A DNA stretch of 64,000 nt from Ziziphus jujuba (lineage: Eukaryota; Streptophyta; Magnoliopsida; Rosales; Rhamnaceae): contig NC_083388.1 of assembly GCF_031755915.1 (NCBI RefSeq), positions 8,803,001 to 8,867,000 on the forward strand. The letters are read 5' to 3'. This document shows positions 11,792 through 23,043 of this stretch, piece by piece. The notes beneath the pieces are model-generated. The model searched no databases and had not been told where the DNA came from. It saw only the letters and a list, made by a program, of their open reading frames with translations. Made by a program: the position numbers and the translations under genes. Numbering within the stretch: position 1 is the first letter of the stretch; each line of letters begins with the position of its first letter.

Positions 11792-12428
11792 GATCCCGTG
11801 ACCTGGGAGGGCCTTTTGGAACAATGGTATATATTTTTGTACCCAACTGCATTGCAAAAAGATCAAGTTGCTTTAGTTTCTTGTATCAGGGAAGTTTCAA
11901 AGTCAATGATTCTAGAAATTTTTGGAGCCAACTACAGTAAATCAACATGCTAAGAGATCCTGTGACCTGGGAGGGCCTTTTGGAACAATGGTATATATTT
12001 TTGTACCCAACTGCATTGCAAAAAGATCAAGTTGCTTTAGTTTCTTGTATCAGGGAAGTTTCAAAGTCAATGATTCTAGAAATTTTTGGAGCCAACTACA
12101 GTAAATCAACATGCTAAGAGATCCTGTGACCTGGGAGGGCCTTTTGGAACAATGGTATATATTTTTGGACCCAACTGCATTGCAAAAAGATCAAGTTGCC
12201 TTAGTTTCTTGTATCAGAAGTTTCAAAGTCAATGATTTTAGAAATTTTTGGAGCCAACTACCGTAAATCAACATGCTAAGAGATCCCGTGACCTGGGAGG
12301 GCCTTTTGGAACAATGGTATATATTTTTGGACCCAACTGCATGGCAAAAAGATCAAGTTGCTTTAGTTTCTTGTATCAGAAGTTTCAAAGTCAATGATTT
12401 TAGAAATTTTTGGAGCCAACTACAGTAT
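11792..12428. repeat. Four tandem copies of a ~164-bp unit, 3' flank of L4
   Basis: Units begin at 11792, 11956, 12120 and 12282 (periods 164, 164, 162). Each starts GATCC(C/T)GTGACCTGGGAGGG and ends in GGAGCCAACTAC. They differ by a few substitutions and a two-base deletion in units 3 and 4. The equivalent flanks of L6 (about 23,475) and L8 (about 35,180) hold only one unit, so the array expanded in this copy. Confidence 0.95.
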
Positions 12429-12808
12429 CTTCAACCTTGTCATTTACATTGTTTTCTCAAATTGCAAGACACAAAACAACCTTTAGAGATTAATTAATTT
12501 TTAAGTTGGACCTAAGAAGCCTGAAAAAGATTCAGCTTGTAAAGTTTCTTTTTATAAAGTAATAAGCAAAATTTGATGATTAGTAGTGCAATGATATTAG
12601 TATTAATGAGCAAATGCAAATAAAAGAATACACATACACCTAGTTACTTAAGTACATAGACTATATTCTACAGACTATATTCTACATTACCACATGTACT
12701 ATGCTCTTGACAAGATTCTCCAATCTCTCCTCCCACTGGAAATTGATAAGTTCCTCGAGTTTCACAGGAAAATTTGAATTTACAATTCAATGCCCTTTGT
12801 GGAGGATT

Positions 12809-14806
12809 TTATTCATTGCTTGACATGGAATGAACAGACCACTTTCCATATGAAGATGAAATTGAAAATACCAGTTCAGATTCTTCATTGGTTGGAGTAA
12901 ATGGACTTGTACATATGCTACTATCAGCTTGAATTTCTGGCAAACTAGCATTTCCCTCCAAATACTGCATCACTTGCCTCATGTTGGGCCTCATTGCCGG
13001 AAAAGGATGCGAACAAAGCAGGGCAACTTTTAAAACCAACTCCATCTCTTCTATTAAATATTTACCTTCCAACTTAGGATCAACTACATCAAGGATTGCT
13101 CCTCTCCTCCAGCAACTAAGGACCCAATCCACCAAACTTTCGTCTTCAGGTACACCATGTAGGTCTGTAGGCCTCCTTCCACAGGCCACTTCAAGAATAA
13201 AAACACCAAAAGCAAAGACGTCAGTGCCAGAAGTTGCCTTTCCAGTCCTAGAAAGCTCAGGAGCCAAATAACCCACAGTCCCAACTACATGAGTGGTTTG
13301 AGGATTGGTACCATGGTCATATAATCTAGCAAGCCCAAAATCTCCAAGCCTTCCATTAAAATCAGCATCTAGTAGAACATTGCTAGATTTTATATCTCTA
13401 TGCAAGACAACCTGTTCCCACTCTTCATGGAGGTAAAGAAGTGCAGATGCTACATCTTTGAGAACTGTAAATCTGTGGAACCAACTGAGGTTTTGTTTTA
13501 TTCTGCTGAACAAGAACCTGTCAAGGCTTCCATTGGGCATATAATCATAGACCAAGAGTAGTTCACCCTTTCGTCGGCAATAGCCAAGGAGCTGCACCAA
13601 ATTTCTATGCCTAAGCCTTTTCATGCTGGCTATCTCAGCAATAAATTCTTTCATCCCTTGTTTTGAATCATGGGAAACTCTCTTCACGGCTATCTGCAAG
13701 TTGGAATTAGGAAGTGTTCCTCTATAAACCTTTCCAAAACCTCCTGCTCCAAGAAGCTCCTTTTCTTTGAAACCTTTTGTTGCTATATAGAGATTCTTGT
13801 AGGAGAACCTTTGAGGACCATATTCTGTTTCCCAATCTTCCCGTACTTCTTCATATTTTTTCTTCCTTACGAAGTAAACAGCTCCAATAAATATGACCAG
13901 AACAACAGTTGCTACTATAGGTAATACTATATTTATACTACTTGGCTTCTGGTTACTCTTTCTCTTCGGAGGAAGCAGAGGAAGCTTTGATATATCAAGA
14001 TTCTGTGCTGGTCCAGTCCTGTTGAAGCTCCATCCAAGCACATAATGCTCACTTGCAGCTGGCCCTGTAGCTGAAGAGAAACCAACATACATATTTTCTA
14101 AAAGAACTAGGGAAAGATCAATTGATGTTGACAAGAGAGGCCGGTTTGGTTTCGAGCTCCTTATTGGCGCTACAGTTACATTGAGTAATTTTTTTGCTGC
14201 ATCATAGTCTATCCAAAGCTGCGTTGGATCACTATTTGAGATCATCAAGCTTATATTCTTCCCTTCTTCAGTAGAAAAGTAAGTTGCAGGAGCTGACTCA
14301 ACTGATATCATGCCGTTCACATCAATTCCCACATGGTTGCTATTTATATCTTCGAATTCGGGGTTCTTAACTGTGTCAAGCTCGATTGCCAACACATGGT
14401 TTGTAGGAAGGCCATTGTTTGACAAATTGAATAATCCCATGTACTGACTTGCAAGAGCTTGGCTGAAGCCCATCGATGGTGAGATGGCGAAAGCAAGGCC
14501 CTGGCCACTAATACTTGGGATCTGGGAAACTATTGCAAACACAAAGTTTGTGGAAAATGAAGGAAATGGAATCGAAGCAGAGGAGGACGTGTTGAAACTT
14601 ATGGGAATTTTGTAGAAAGCATATCCCTTTTGTAATATTGAGGTGTTGGTAAGATGCAACAAACCATTTGGGTGGATTTTTGCAACTCCATCAAGATGCA
14701 GATTGGCCCCATTGAAGCCATTGTAAATGAACTGGTTTTCATCTTGAGCCAAAAAGAAATGAATATTGGAAAGCATGGTCAAACAGAATAGCATTCTAGT
14801 ACCCAT
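12809..14806 (-). CDS. L4: L-type lectin receptor kinase (LecRK-IV type), type B
   Basis: Single exon, 665 residues. Start 14806 was chosen over the in-frame ATG at 14854 because it begins the signal peptide (1-20) and lies about 50 bp below a TATA-like site. The lectin domain spans about 25-270, with AIELDT and NHVGID carrying metal-site residues of legume lectins. The membrane helix is about 294-314, followed by a basic RKKKYEE stop-transfer. The kinase spans about 352-625: Gly loop GAGGFGKV, K375, HRD 469-471 (RD type), DFG 489-491, APE 515-517. All catalytic motifs are present, so it is probably an active plasma-membrane Ser/Thr kinase that senses an extracellular ligand. Odd point: a small change creates TAA right after SSNE, removing the seven-residue ILHKGR-type tail of the sisters. 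Confidence 0.93.
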   Translation of the reverse strand: MGTRMLFCLTMLSNIHFFLAQDENQFIYNGFNGANLHLDGVAKIHPNGLLHLTNTSILQKGYAFYKIPISFNTSSSASIPFPSFSTNFVFAIVSQIPSISGQGLAFAISPSMGFSQALASQYMGLFNLSNNGLPTNHVLAIELDTVKNPEFEDINSNHVGIDVNGMISVESAPATYFSTEEGKNISLMISNSDPTQLWIDYDAAKKLLNVTVAPIRSSKPNRPLLSTSIDLSLVLLENMYVGFSSATGPAASEHYVLGWSFNRTGPAQNLDISKLPLLPPKRKSNQKPSSINIVLPIVATVVLVIFIGAVYFVRKKKYEEVREDWETEYGPQRFSYKNLYIATKGFKEKELLGAGGFGKVYRGTLPNSNLQIAVKRVSHDSKQGMKEFIAEIASMKRLRHRNLVQLLGYCRRKGELLLVYDYMPNGSLDRFLFSRIKQNLSWFHRFTVLKDVASALLYLHEEWEQVVLHRDIKSSNVLLDADFNGRLGDFGLARLYDHGTNPQTTHVVGTVGYLAPELSRTGKATSGTDVFAFGVFILEVACGRRPTDLHGVPEDESLVDWVLSCWRRGAILDVVDPKLEGKYLIEEMELVLKVALLCSHPFPAMRPNMRQVMQYLEGNASLPEIQADSSICTSPFTPTNEESELVFSISSSYGKWSVHSMSSNE

Positions 14807-14849
14807 TGAGAAAATTAGGAACAAAGATTGATCGAATTGGTAGCAATAG

Positions 14850-14863
14850 TACATATAAATATG
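14850..14863 (-). promoter_or_regulatory. TATA-like site of L4
   Basis: On the minus strand this reads ATATTTATATG, followed about 45 bp later by the chosen ATG. The block TGCTAAGACAT just upstream of it recurs in the same place before L5 and L6. Confidence 0.5.
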
Positions 14864-16358
14864 TCTTAGCAGTAGTGAAACGGAAATTTACTTTCTCAGA
14901 TTCTCCTTTAGACTGAGTTGCTAAACAAGGGTATAAGGGTCAATATAAAAATTGACAGTTTTAACCTTTGCAATTATCAAAAAATAAAATCCTTCTAGAC
15001 CTTCAGTAAAGTGAGATGAGTTTGGTAGGATAAACATAATAGTATCCTTTCACGTTACAATCAAAATCTCCAGTCTTAGGAAACCAACTTGTTGAGTGGA
15101 TGAAAGAAATTAATGCTTTGGATGCTACAGTTATGGGAAAAACATGAGCCTGCACTAGTATACTTGTGACCAAAGTTTAATAGACATTTATTTTGGATAT
15201 TTTGAAGTCAAATGCAGAATTTCATAGATGGTTATTTTGGATATTTTGAAGTCAAATGCAGAATTTTCAAACCTGTCACTTTCTTGTTCTCCTGACTTGC
15301 ACGGCACGTTATTAGAACTAATAACTATTTTCTAATTTGGTTAGGTGATCAGAGACACCTATTAAATTCTTATAACTACCTTCTAGAAGGAGGTTATGTA
15401 TGCTATTTTTTATGCTTCAAAAGAACCAAATGTTGGCAATGAAACTGAGACCCAGTATATACTGTGGTGATATTTTTTATCTGATGTAAGCAATACAGCA
15501 ATGATATAGGAATATTGCTGTCTTCTTGGCTTGCTGTCCAATCTACGTTATTAACTCAGCCATGTAGTCCTCATCCCCTTCGAAACTTACCTACAAAAAA
15601 TGTGAAAGAGAGAGTAGAGGGAAGAAAATATCACTTTAGTCTTGTCATTTATTGTACTTTTACCCTTTTTTCAAACACTGAAGCATTTTTTCCCTCACTA
15701 ATTAGTAACGGTCTTATGAATGGTCCCTTTGAGAAGGTCGTCTAGATCAGTGATAAGTGCGGTCAAATTTGTTTGTTTCAGAAAATATTTGTTATTGACC
15801 TGTGAAGCTATCGATCATATCATGACGTATATGAATAATGAATACTTGTTATTCAATGATGGACTCTACATGGTTTATTATAATGAATACTTGTTATGCG
15901 GCAAGCTATCGATCATATCATTGACTTTACAATTCTGTTATATTAAGTAACTAAACCATGATCTACTAACCCAGATAAAGGTTATTATCTAAATGAAAGT
16001 AGAACAATGACTTTATTTAGCAAGAAATGTGACAAATAAGGTTTACAGCTTCATCTTCATATAAATGCTATAAACGAATTTAGCACAAAATCTTATGATG
16101 CATACGGAGCTTGACTCATGTACATTAATCTTTTACTTCAATGTGGACAGTGCAGCTTGAAAAAGACTCAAAATTAACTTAACAAAATTTCTTCTCTAAA
16201 AGTTGCAATTAAATTTGATGAGTTGTGGTACATGCACGCACGTACATATATTGTATGCTTAATAAGATTCTTCCATCTCTCCCATAAACAATTGATAAGC
16301 ACCCTGAACTTCATGGGTTAAGTCACCCTAACGGTAGATTCAGAAAAAAAGTTACAAT
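14864..16358. other. Spacer between L4 and L5
   Basis: No gene is seen. The spacer from about 14,970 aligns with 26,930-27,960 and 38,560-39,590, the spacers of the other two B-C modules. A short direct duplication (TTATTTTGGATATTTTGAAG) occurs at about 15,190 and 15,231. Confidence 0.6.
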
Positions 16359-18383
16359 TCAACGTCCTTTGTGGAGGATTGATTCATTGCTTGAGAAGGA
16401 ATGAGCAGAACATTTTCCAGATGAAGAGGAAAATGGTATTACCAAATCAGATGCTTCATTACTTGCTGTAAACGTACTTGTACAAACAATTTTATCAGTT
16501 TGAATTTCCGGCAAACTAGCACTTCCATCCAAATACTGCATCACTTGCCGCATACTGGGCCTCATTGCTGGCATAGACTGTGAACAAAACAGGCCAAGTT
16601 TCAAAACCAACTCCATCTCCTCTGCCGAGTAATTACCATCCAATTTCGGATCACTGGCATCAAGGATTGCACCCCTCTTCCAGCAATCCATGACCAAATC
16701 CACCAGAATCACCTCTTCAAGGAGTCCTTGTAGTACAATGGGCCTCTTTCCACAAGCCACTTCAAGCATTAATGCCCCAAAAGCAAAAACATCGGTGCGA
16801 GTAGATGCCTTTCCGGTTTTAGTCAGCTCTGGAGCCAGATAACCCACAGTCCCAACCACATGAGTGGTTTGAAGATGGGTACCATGGTCATATAGTCTAG
16901 CAAGGCCAAAATCTCCAAGCCTTCCATTGAAATCAGCATCTAACAGAACATTGCTAGCCTTTACATCTCTATGCAAAACTACTTGTTCCCACTCTTCATG
17001 GAGGTAAAGAAGAGCAGAAGCAACACCTTTGAGAACTTGAAATCTATGAAACCAGCTGAGGGCTGGTTTCTCATTGCTGAACAAGAACTTGTCAAGACTT
17101 CCACTGGGCATATAATCATAAACCAAGAGTAGTTCTCCCTTTCGCCTGCAATATCCAAGGAGCTGTACCAGGTTTCTGTGCCTCAGCCTTCTCATGCTGG
17201 CTATCTCAGCCACAAATTCCTTCATCCCTTGTTTTGAATCATGGGAAACTCTCTTGACAGCTACTTGGACATCAGACGTAGGAAGTGTTCCTCTATAAAC
17301 CTTTCCAAAACCTCCTGCTCCAAGAAGCTCCGTTTCTTTGAAACCTTTTGTTGCTATGTAAAGATTCTTATAGGAGAACCGTTGAGGACCATATTCTGTT
17401 TCCCAATCTTCACGTAATTCTTCGTATTTCTTCCTCCTTATAGTGTAAACAGCTCCAATAACCATGACCAGAACAACAGTTGCAGCTATAGGTGATATTA
17501 TAATGATATTACTTGGCTTCTGTCTACTTTTCTTGTGTGGAGGAAGCCGAGGAAGTTTTGATATTTCAAGACTTTGTGCTGGTCCAGTTTTGTTGAAGCT
17601 CCATCCAAGCACATAATGCTCACTTGCAATTGCCCCTGTGGAGGCAGAGAAACCAATATACATATTTTCTAAAAGAATTTGGGAAAGATCAATTGGTGTT
17701 GACAAGAGGGGCCTGTTTGGTTTTGTTCTCCTTACAGGGGCTATTGTCACGTTGAGTATTTTTTGTGCTGCATCATAGTCGATCCAAAGCTGCATGGGGT
17801 CTCCACTGATGAGCTTCAAGCTTATATTCTTCCCTTCTTCAGCAGAAAAGTAAGTTGCAGAAGCTGATTGAACTGATTGCAAGCTGTTCACATCCATTCC
17901 AACATGGTTGTCATCTATATCTTCAAATTCAGGGTTTACAACTGTATCCAGCTCGATTGCCAACATATGGTTTGTAGGACGGCCGTTGTTTGTAATATTG
18001 AATAATCCCAAGTACTGAGTTGCAACAGCATGCTCAAAGCTCATAGATGGTGAGATGGTGAAAGCTATGCCATGACCACTGATATCTGGGAGTTCAGGAA
18101 CCATGGCAAATACAAAGTTTGTTGAAAACGAAGGGAAAGGAATCGAAGAAGAGGAAGATTTGTTGAAACTTATGGGAATTTTGTAGAAAGCATGACCTAT
18201 TTGCTGCTTTGAAATGTTGGTGAGCTGCAATAAACCGTTGGGGTGGATTTTTGCAATTCCATCAAGATGTAGATTGGCTCCATGGAAGCCATTGTAAATG
18301 AACTGGTTTTCATCTTGAGCCAGGGAGAAATGGATGTTGAAGAGAATTGTCAGAAGCAAAAGTGATCTAGTACTTGCATCCAT
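16359..18383 (-). CDS. L5: L-type lectin receptor kinase (LecRK-IV type), type C
   Basis: Single exon, 674 residues, the family's full length. Signal peptide 1-23 (MDASTR start, LLLLTILFNIHFSLA core). Lectin domain about 27-272 with AIELDT 142-147 and NHVG 159-162. Membrane helix about 293-313, then RRKKYEE. Kinase about 352-625: Gly loop 355-362, K377, HRD 471-473, DFG 491-493, APE 517-519. The Ser-rich C-tail ends SNESILHKGR. The lectin domain keeps the Glu and Asp that coordinate metal in legume lectins, so sugar binding is possible, though ligands of this clade are not generally established. Known relatives (the Arabidopsis LecRK-IV group) act in pollen development, ABA response and defence. 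L5 is nearly identical over its N-terminus to L11. Confidence 0.94.
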   Translation of the reverse strand: MDASTRSLLLLTILFNIHFSLAQDENQFIYNGFHGANLHLDGIAKIHPNGLLQLTNISKQQIGHAFYKIPISFNKSSSSSIPFPSFSTNFVFAMVPELPDISGHGIAFTISPSMSFEHAVATQYLGLFNITNNGRPTNHMLAIELDTVVNPEFEDIDDNHVGMDVNSLQSVQSASATYFSAEEGKNISLKLISGDPMQLWIDYDAAQKILNVTIAPVRRTKPNRPLLSTPIDLSQILLENMYIGFSASTGAIASEHYVLGWSFNKTGPAQSLEISKLPRLPPHKKSRQKPSNIIIISPIAATVVLVMVIGAVYTIRRKKYEELREDWETEYGPQRFSYKNLYIATKGFKETELLGAGGFGKVYRGTLPTSDVQVAVKRVSHDSKQGMKEFVAEIASMRRLRHRNLVQLLGYCRRKGELLLVYDYMPSGSLDKFLFSNEKPALSWFHRFQVLKGVASALLYLHEEWEQVVLHRDVKASNVLLDADFNGRLGDFGLARLYDHGTHLQTTHVVGTVGYLAPELTKTGKASTRTDVFAFGALMLEVACGKRPIVLQGLLEEVILVDLVMDCWKRGAILDASDPKLDGNYSAEEMELVLKLGLFCSQSMPAMRPSMRQVMQYLDGSASLPEIQTDKIVCTSTFTASNEASDLVIPFSSSSGKCSAHSFSSNESILHKGR

Positions 18384-18427
18384 TGAGAAAGTTTAGCACA
18401 GAGAGAGTTCAATTTGGTGGCACTAGT

Positions 18428-18439
18428 ATGTATAAATGT
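18428..18439 (-). promoter_or_regulatory. TATA-like site of L5
   Basis: On the minus strand this reads GACATTTATACATAC, about 45 bp above the ATG. It is preceded by TGCTTA, matching the core promoter context of L4 and L6. Confidence 0.45.
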
Positions 18440-19631
18440 CTAAGCAAATTTTACTTCTCAGGTTCTCCTTTGGACTGACTATGTTTCCCTTTCCCAAGTC
18501 ATCATGGGGAAACCAAGTTGTAAATCTAGGATAAAAAGGGCCAACTGAGAAATTGATAGTTTTTAACCATTCCAGTTATCACAAACATAAATAATTATTA
18601 GAAAATTAAGTGCTTTAAGACTGTTCTAATGAGCAACTTAATAAGAAAGATCAATTTGATACCATAAAAAATAAAAATAAATAGGTTCCTTGAGTCATGG
18701 GAGACCAAGTAATTACAGTTGGATAGAAAATCAACAGGGGTTTTGACTAGGGAATTTTTTTTTTTTCCCATTAAGTGGTCTAAACATGCATCTCAATTTC
18801 CACCATAAATTATTATTTATGAATTTTTTTTTTTTTTGGGAAAGAAAATGAAAATTTTGATCGACAACAAGTTGTTGGTGAGCAGTGTAGGTCCACAGTC
18901 TTCTTATATGTGCTGTCTTTGACACTAATATTATGCAGAGTGAGAAGGGTATCTTTTATAATTTATGATATCATTTGTTGGGGTAGAATTCAACCACCAG
19001 TAGCCAATGTGCTGCAGGTACTTTGGAAACATCATGAATCCGTCACTCTTTTCTATTTGGCTGATTTGACTTGGCTCTTTCACAGTTTCAACGGAAAAGT
19101 AAACGTGTGTGTCAGCATAGATGTAAAATCGGCAACCAAAACTTGCCTAGATCGGGACTTTGAATTGGAAAATTTTTAATACTAATCTTCATTGCTATTT
19201 TAACCGATAGAGTGGGTGGAAAAAATGAATGATGTAGCTGCCACCGCAGTGCAAAAAGATCCAGCTTGTGAGAATTTATTTTTGACCGATGTTTCAAAGA
19301 TAATGATGACCTTAGAAATATTTTCAGCCAAATGTGCAGGATTTTCAACTTTATCATTTTCATTGAAGTTTCTCGTATGGTGAGTCAGTGCGTGGGAGAA
19401 GACTTAATAAAAAAATAAAAAAAAGCTAAACCACTAGGTTTAATAATAATAATAATAAAAAAAAAAACTAAAATTAGGAAAATGAATCAAAACCATAGTA
19501 AAATCTCATAATATTAAAATCCTAATAAATCATACAAGTATTCTATTCTTATCCTCTAAAACAACTGATAAAGCTCCTTGAGTTTTAACTGGTAATTAAG
19601 GTGACCCTTCAGCAAAAAAGATCTGGATCAT
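18440..19631. other. Spacer between L5 and fragment L5b
   Basis: Up to about 19,440 this matches the upstream flank of L11 (54,080-55,230). At the AAT-rich tract near 19,440-19,460 it switches to sequence matching the 3' flank of L2 (2,890-3,119). This is a duplication junction. No gene is seen. Confidence 0.6.
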
Positions 19632-20176
19632 TCACATTCGTATGGGGAGTATTGATTCATTGCTTAGCATGGAATAAGCAGAAAGCTGTCCATATGATTG
19701 GGAAAATGACATTCCCACCTCAGATAATCCATTGCTTGGAGTAAACATGCTTGTACATGCGCTTTTGTCATCAAGAACTTGGAGCAAACTAGCATTACCA
19801 TCCAAATACTTTAACACTTGCCTCATATTGGGCCTCGTTGCAGGCAAAGGGTGTGAACAAAGCAGCCCAAGTTTGCAGCCCAAGTTTCAAAGCCAACTCC
19901 ATCTCTTCTACCAAGTATTTACCTTCCAATTTGGGATCACTGGCATCAAGAATTGCTCCTCTTCTCTAGCACCCAATGACCCCATCCACCAAACTTACTT
20001 CTTCAGAAAGGCTTGTAGGTGTATTCGCCTCCTTCCACAAGCCACCTCAACAACAAAGAACCCAAAAACAACCACATCAGTGCTAGTAGTTGCCCTTCCA
20101 GTCCTAATAAGCTCAGGAGCAAGATAACCCACAGTCCCAACCATTTGAGTGGTTTGAGGATTGGTACCATGGTCAT
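19632..20176 (-). pseudogene. L5b: truncated LecRK kinase C-lobe fragment, type A
   Basis: Only the last third of a kinase remains, from the DHGTNPQ region just after DFG through APEL and the CSHPLPATRPNMRQV segment to the tail. Damage includes a 13-bp tandem duplication at 19862-19887 (frameshift) and a TGG to TAG nonsense change at 19966-19968. Its closest relative is L2. At 20176/20177 the coding sequence stops abruptly and joins sequence equivalent to 5459 in the L2 upstream region. About 1.8 kb, comprising the kinase N-lobe, membrane helix, lectin domain and promoter start, has therefore been deleted. Confidence 0.88.
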
Positions 20177-22774
20177 GAACTGACTATATGTTTTCCCTAG
20201 GATAAAGGGTCACAGGAGATATTTTATCGCTTTTAACCTTTACAATTGTCAGTAAATGAAATACTTGACATGTGCCTGACATAGATCTATACTCTTACAA
20301 AAGTTCCAACATATATAGCTTTCTCGGTTAGATAACACAAAAGAAACGCATATTCTCATCATCCAAAACTTGGTTAGATTGGAAATTTGATTTGAAAATC
20401 TTACTAATAATCCTGATTTCTAATTGAACAGATAGAGTGGATGAAAGAAATAAACCTCATCAATAAAAAAACCATTGACTTGCGTTTGTTTCCTTGCGAC
20501 GGAAGTTTCCAAGCGAATTGACTTTAGATATGTTGTAGCCAAATGCAGAATTTTCAGCCTTGTCAGTTTTAGATATTTAATTTGTTTTTGTTCTGTATGG
20601 TGCAAGCAAGGGAATGTTGCTGTCTTCACGACCTGTGTTCCAAACTTGTTTAGTATTCTGTTGGAAGGTACTTGAGACTAGTCCAGCCATTCAGGTGCCA
20701 GTCCTCTCAAGGAACCTACAAAAACTAAGAAAGATCTCCCTCACTAATCAATCACCTTCTTTGTGAATGATACAATGTTTATTTGCACCCGTTCATGCTC
20801 TGCCCCAATGGATGTCCTTGTTAAGGTTGATAAAGATGAAGCAATTGTTGCTGGGAAGGGAATGGTTGGGGTGGGTGCAGTGGTTGGTTAGAGGTAATAA
20901 ATGTAAGCTGCTTCCAGCTATCCAATTGGTTGCCTTAGAGAAGGTTCGAAGTTATATCCTGAGCTGGAGTTTAATGGATGTGCCTTGGGGAGTCACTATC
21001 CAATCGTTCATTGAAAATTTGAAGACTATCTTGTATGGTTGGAAGAAGGGCCTGAGTGAACCAGTACAAATAGAAATAATACATACATTCATTAAGTACC
21101 TACGTATAAACATACATATTATTGTGTTCTTCGCAATATTCTCCCATCTCTTCTTACACACAGAATGGATAAGTTCCTTGAGTTTCAATGGTTAAATCAC
21201 CCTCAGCATAGACCAGGATATTGTGTATGGCTAATATTCTGGTAAAATTTAAATAAAGTAAAAAAAAAAAAAAGAAAAAGCAAAATAATTTGGATGCTAC
21301 AGCAATTTGCATAAACGTCAGCATACATTAATATCCTGGTAACTGAACTTTCAAAGATGATGTTACATATTTTTGGACCCAAATGCAGAACTTTCAACAT
21401 TGCTACTTTCTTTTTTTCGTTTTCTATGGCTAATATTCAACATTGTCACTTTCATTGTTTTCCTTTATTTCAGTTATGTGGTACAAGAACATTAAATTTT
21501 TACAGGTAACATGAAGCAGGAATTTTTGTTTTTACATGAAGCAGGAATTTGTGTTTTTTTCTTATTATTATATTTTGTTTACCATTCAATTAAAGAGGAC
21601 TACATGATGACTATGGATCTGGGACCCACTATACAATTGCTTTAGTGTTTCCTCTAATGCGATGGCAAGCAATGCAGCGTTGCTATAATACAATATGGCA
21701 GGTGGTCCTCTGTTTGATAAATCTATTGAATTAAGTAACTAGTAAATCTAAATATATTTAAGTGATTAAATCTGAATTCCTTTTTCTTTCTAAGTATAAA
21801 AATATAAAATCTAATAGCTCCTAAAAGAGAGAGAGAAAAAGGAAAAAAAAAAACTCATGCATGTTCTCCCTCTCTATTTAAATTGTTAACATTTATTAAG
21901 CGATAATCTATAAGGCAAAAGGTGTTAACCATGACAGGTTACCATGTAATGATAAATAAAAAAAAAAGGAAAAAAAAGAAATAGAAAAATTATATGTTAC
22001 CACGTGTGATAACTTGATAATGGTAACTAGCTTTCAAGCCCAATCTATAATTATATAAAAATTTTATGAACAAATTTAACCCATAAACTAAGACAGATTC
22101 CTAGCCTTTCTCATGTATACCAATATTCTAACTTTCAAACTTACTTTTGAAGCATGGACCTAAGTAGCCTGAAAAAGATTCAGAATTACAACTTTGTTTT
22201 TATTTTATTAGTTTTAAATATTAATAAAGATATCTTTTATCTCCATGTGAGCTAGTTGTCCCATATGGTCCAACCTTTGATGTTAAAGGTCTCAAAACAG
22301 CAGTCATGGCTTAGTTTTATGTCTTTTTTTTTTTTTTTATAATAACTAGGCCTTCTTCTCCAAAAACACAAGCATGTACTCCCATTTCATCCCAAAAGAA
22401 AAAAAAAAGAAAAAAAAGCATGTTCTCCCTCACTTTTATAGTCACTCTTTTATGAAGGTATCCTTTGGAGAAGGTTATCTACACATATTGATAAAGTGTG
22501 GTCTATTTTATCACCCTATAAGAGTTTTAGTAAACCAGACACTAAAATTCATGAATGTTAGTTATTGAATGATGGACAAATATCTGCAAATCTCCTTCTT
22601 GATGAGCATTTTAAATTGTGTTATATTAAATAACTTAAGCTTAATCAACTGCAAAATTAAGCAAAAGATGCTGAATCCATGAAAAAGGCTATTATATATG
22701 ATAAGGCTAAAAACATGTTAATTCATTTGGCAAGGAATTTTTTTGAGGTGCGATAATATGTGAAAAAGAAAGAT
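20177..22774. other. Collapsed spacer, duplicate of 5460-11089
   Basis: 20177-21050 matches 5460-6300, 21050-21230 matches 7060-7230, and from about 21,240 it matches 9,640 onward. A gene equivalent to L3 (7236-9253) is absent, with a direct join at about 21,230. A plus-strand RNase-H-like relic sits at about 20790-21060. No intact gene is seen. Confidence 0.7.
20790..21060 (+). pseudogene. Second RNase-H-like retroelement relic
   Basis: This is the duplicate of the relic at 6030-6300 and gives the same pattern (GNKCKLLPAIQLVALE). One frame is open across it by chance, which makes a 142-codon frame, but the recognisable motifs lie in more than one frame. I do not consider it a gene. Confidence 0.35.
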
Positions 22775-23043
22775 ACAATTATCATGTTTCTTCATCCTTA
22801 CATTGTAAAAAGCTACAGTATCCATTATCATAGCAAGAGTAGCTGCTACAGGTAATACATAGTATCTTTCCCTTTATGGATTCAGCCTTTTTTCTTTTTT
22901 CTACTGTGTAGAAGAAACAGAGTTGGATTTGAAATTTCAAAACTTTGTGCTTTTCTGCTCCTGTTGAATCTCCATCCAAGCACATTATTGTGACTTGCAA
23001 ATTAACAGTGCGGCAGCAAACAAACCAACACACGCAGTTTTCA
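22775..23043 (-). pseudogene. Degraded LecRK fragment, duplicate of 11090-11357
   Basis: The same lectin-end, stalk and helix segment as 11090-11357, with the same ends but more frameshifts. The VLKFQI stretch and the AVEKRKK-like stalk are recognisable, and the helix is out of frame. It is non-coding. Confidence 0.75.

Larger units (their letters stand above)
9254..12808. other. Spacer between L3 and L4
   Basis: It holds a CA/TA microsatellite just upstream of L3, a LecRK relic (11090-11357) and a four-unit tandem repeat (11792-12428). Positions 9640-11790 align by eye with 21240-23460, which shows a block duplication. Nothing else that looks like a gene is visible. Confidence 0.6.

Noticed and set aside
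11792..12428. CRISPR-like array
   Set aside because: The units are adjacent tandem 164-bp copies with no spacers, in a plant genome. They form a minisatellite-like expansion.
14806..14854. Upstream in-frame ATG as the L4 start (and similar ones for L6, L7, L8)
   Set aside because: These would place a non-conserved stretch before the signal peptide, and in L4 they overlap the TATA-like site. The downstream ATG matches all sister genes.
20767..21195. 142-codon plus-strand frame as a new gene
   Set aside because: Its duplicate at 6016 is broken by stops, and the recognisable RNase-H-like motifs lie in different frames. The right half runs into LecRK 3' flank sequence.
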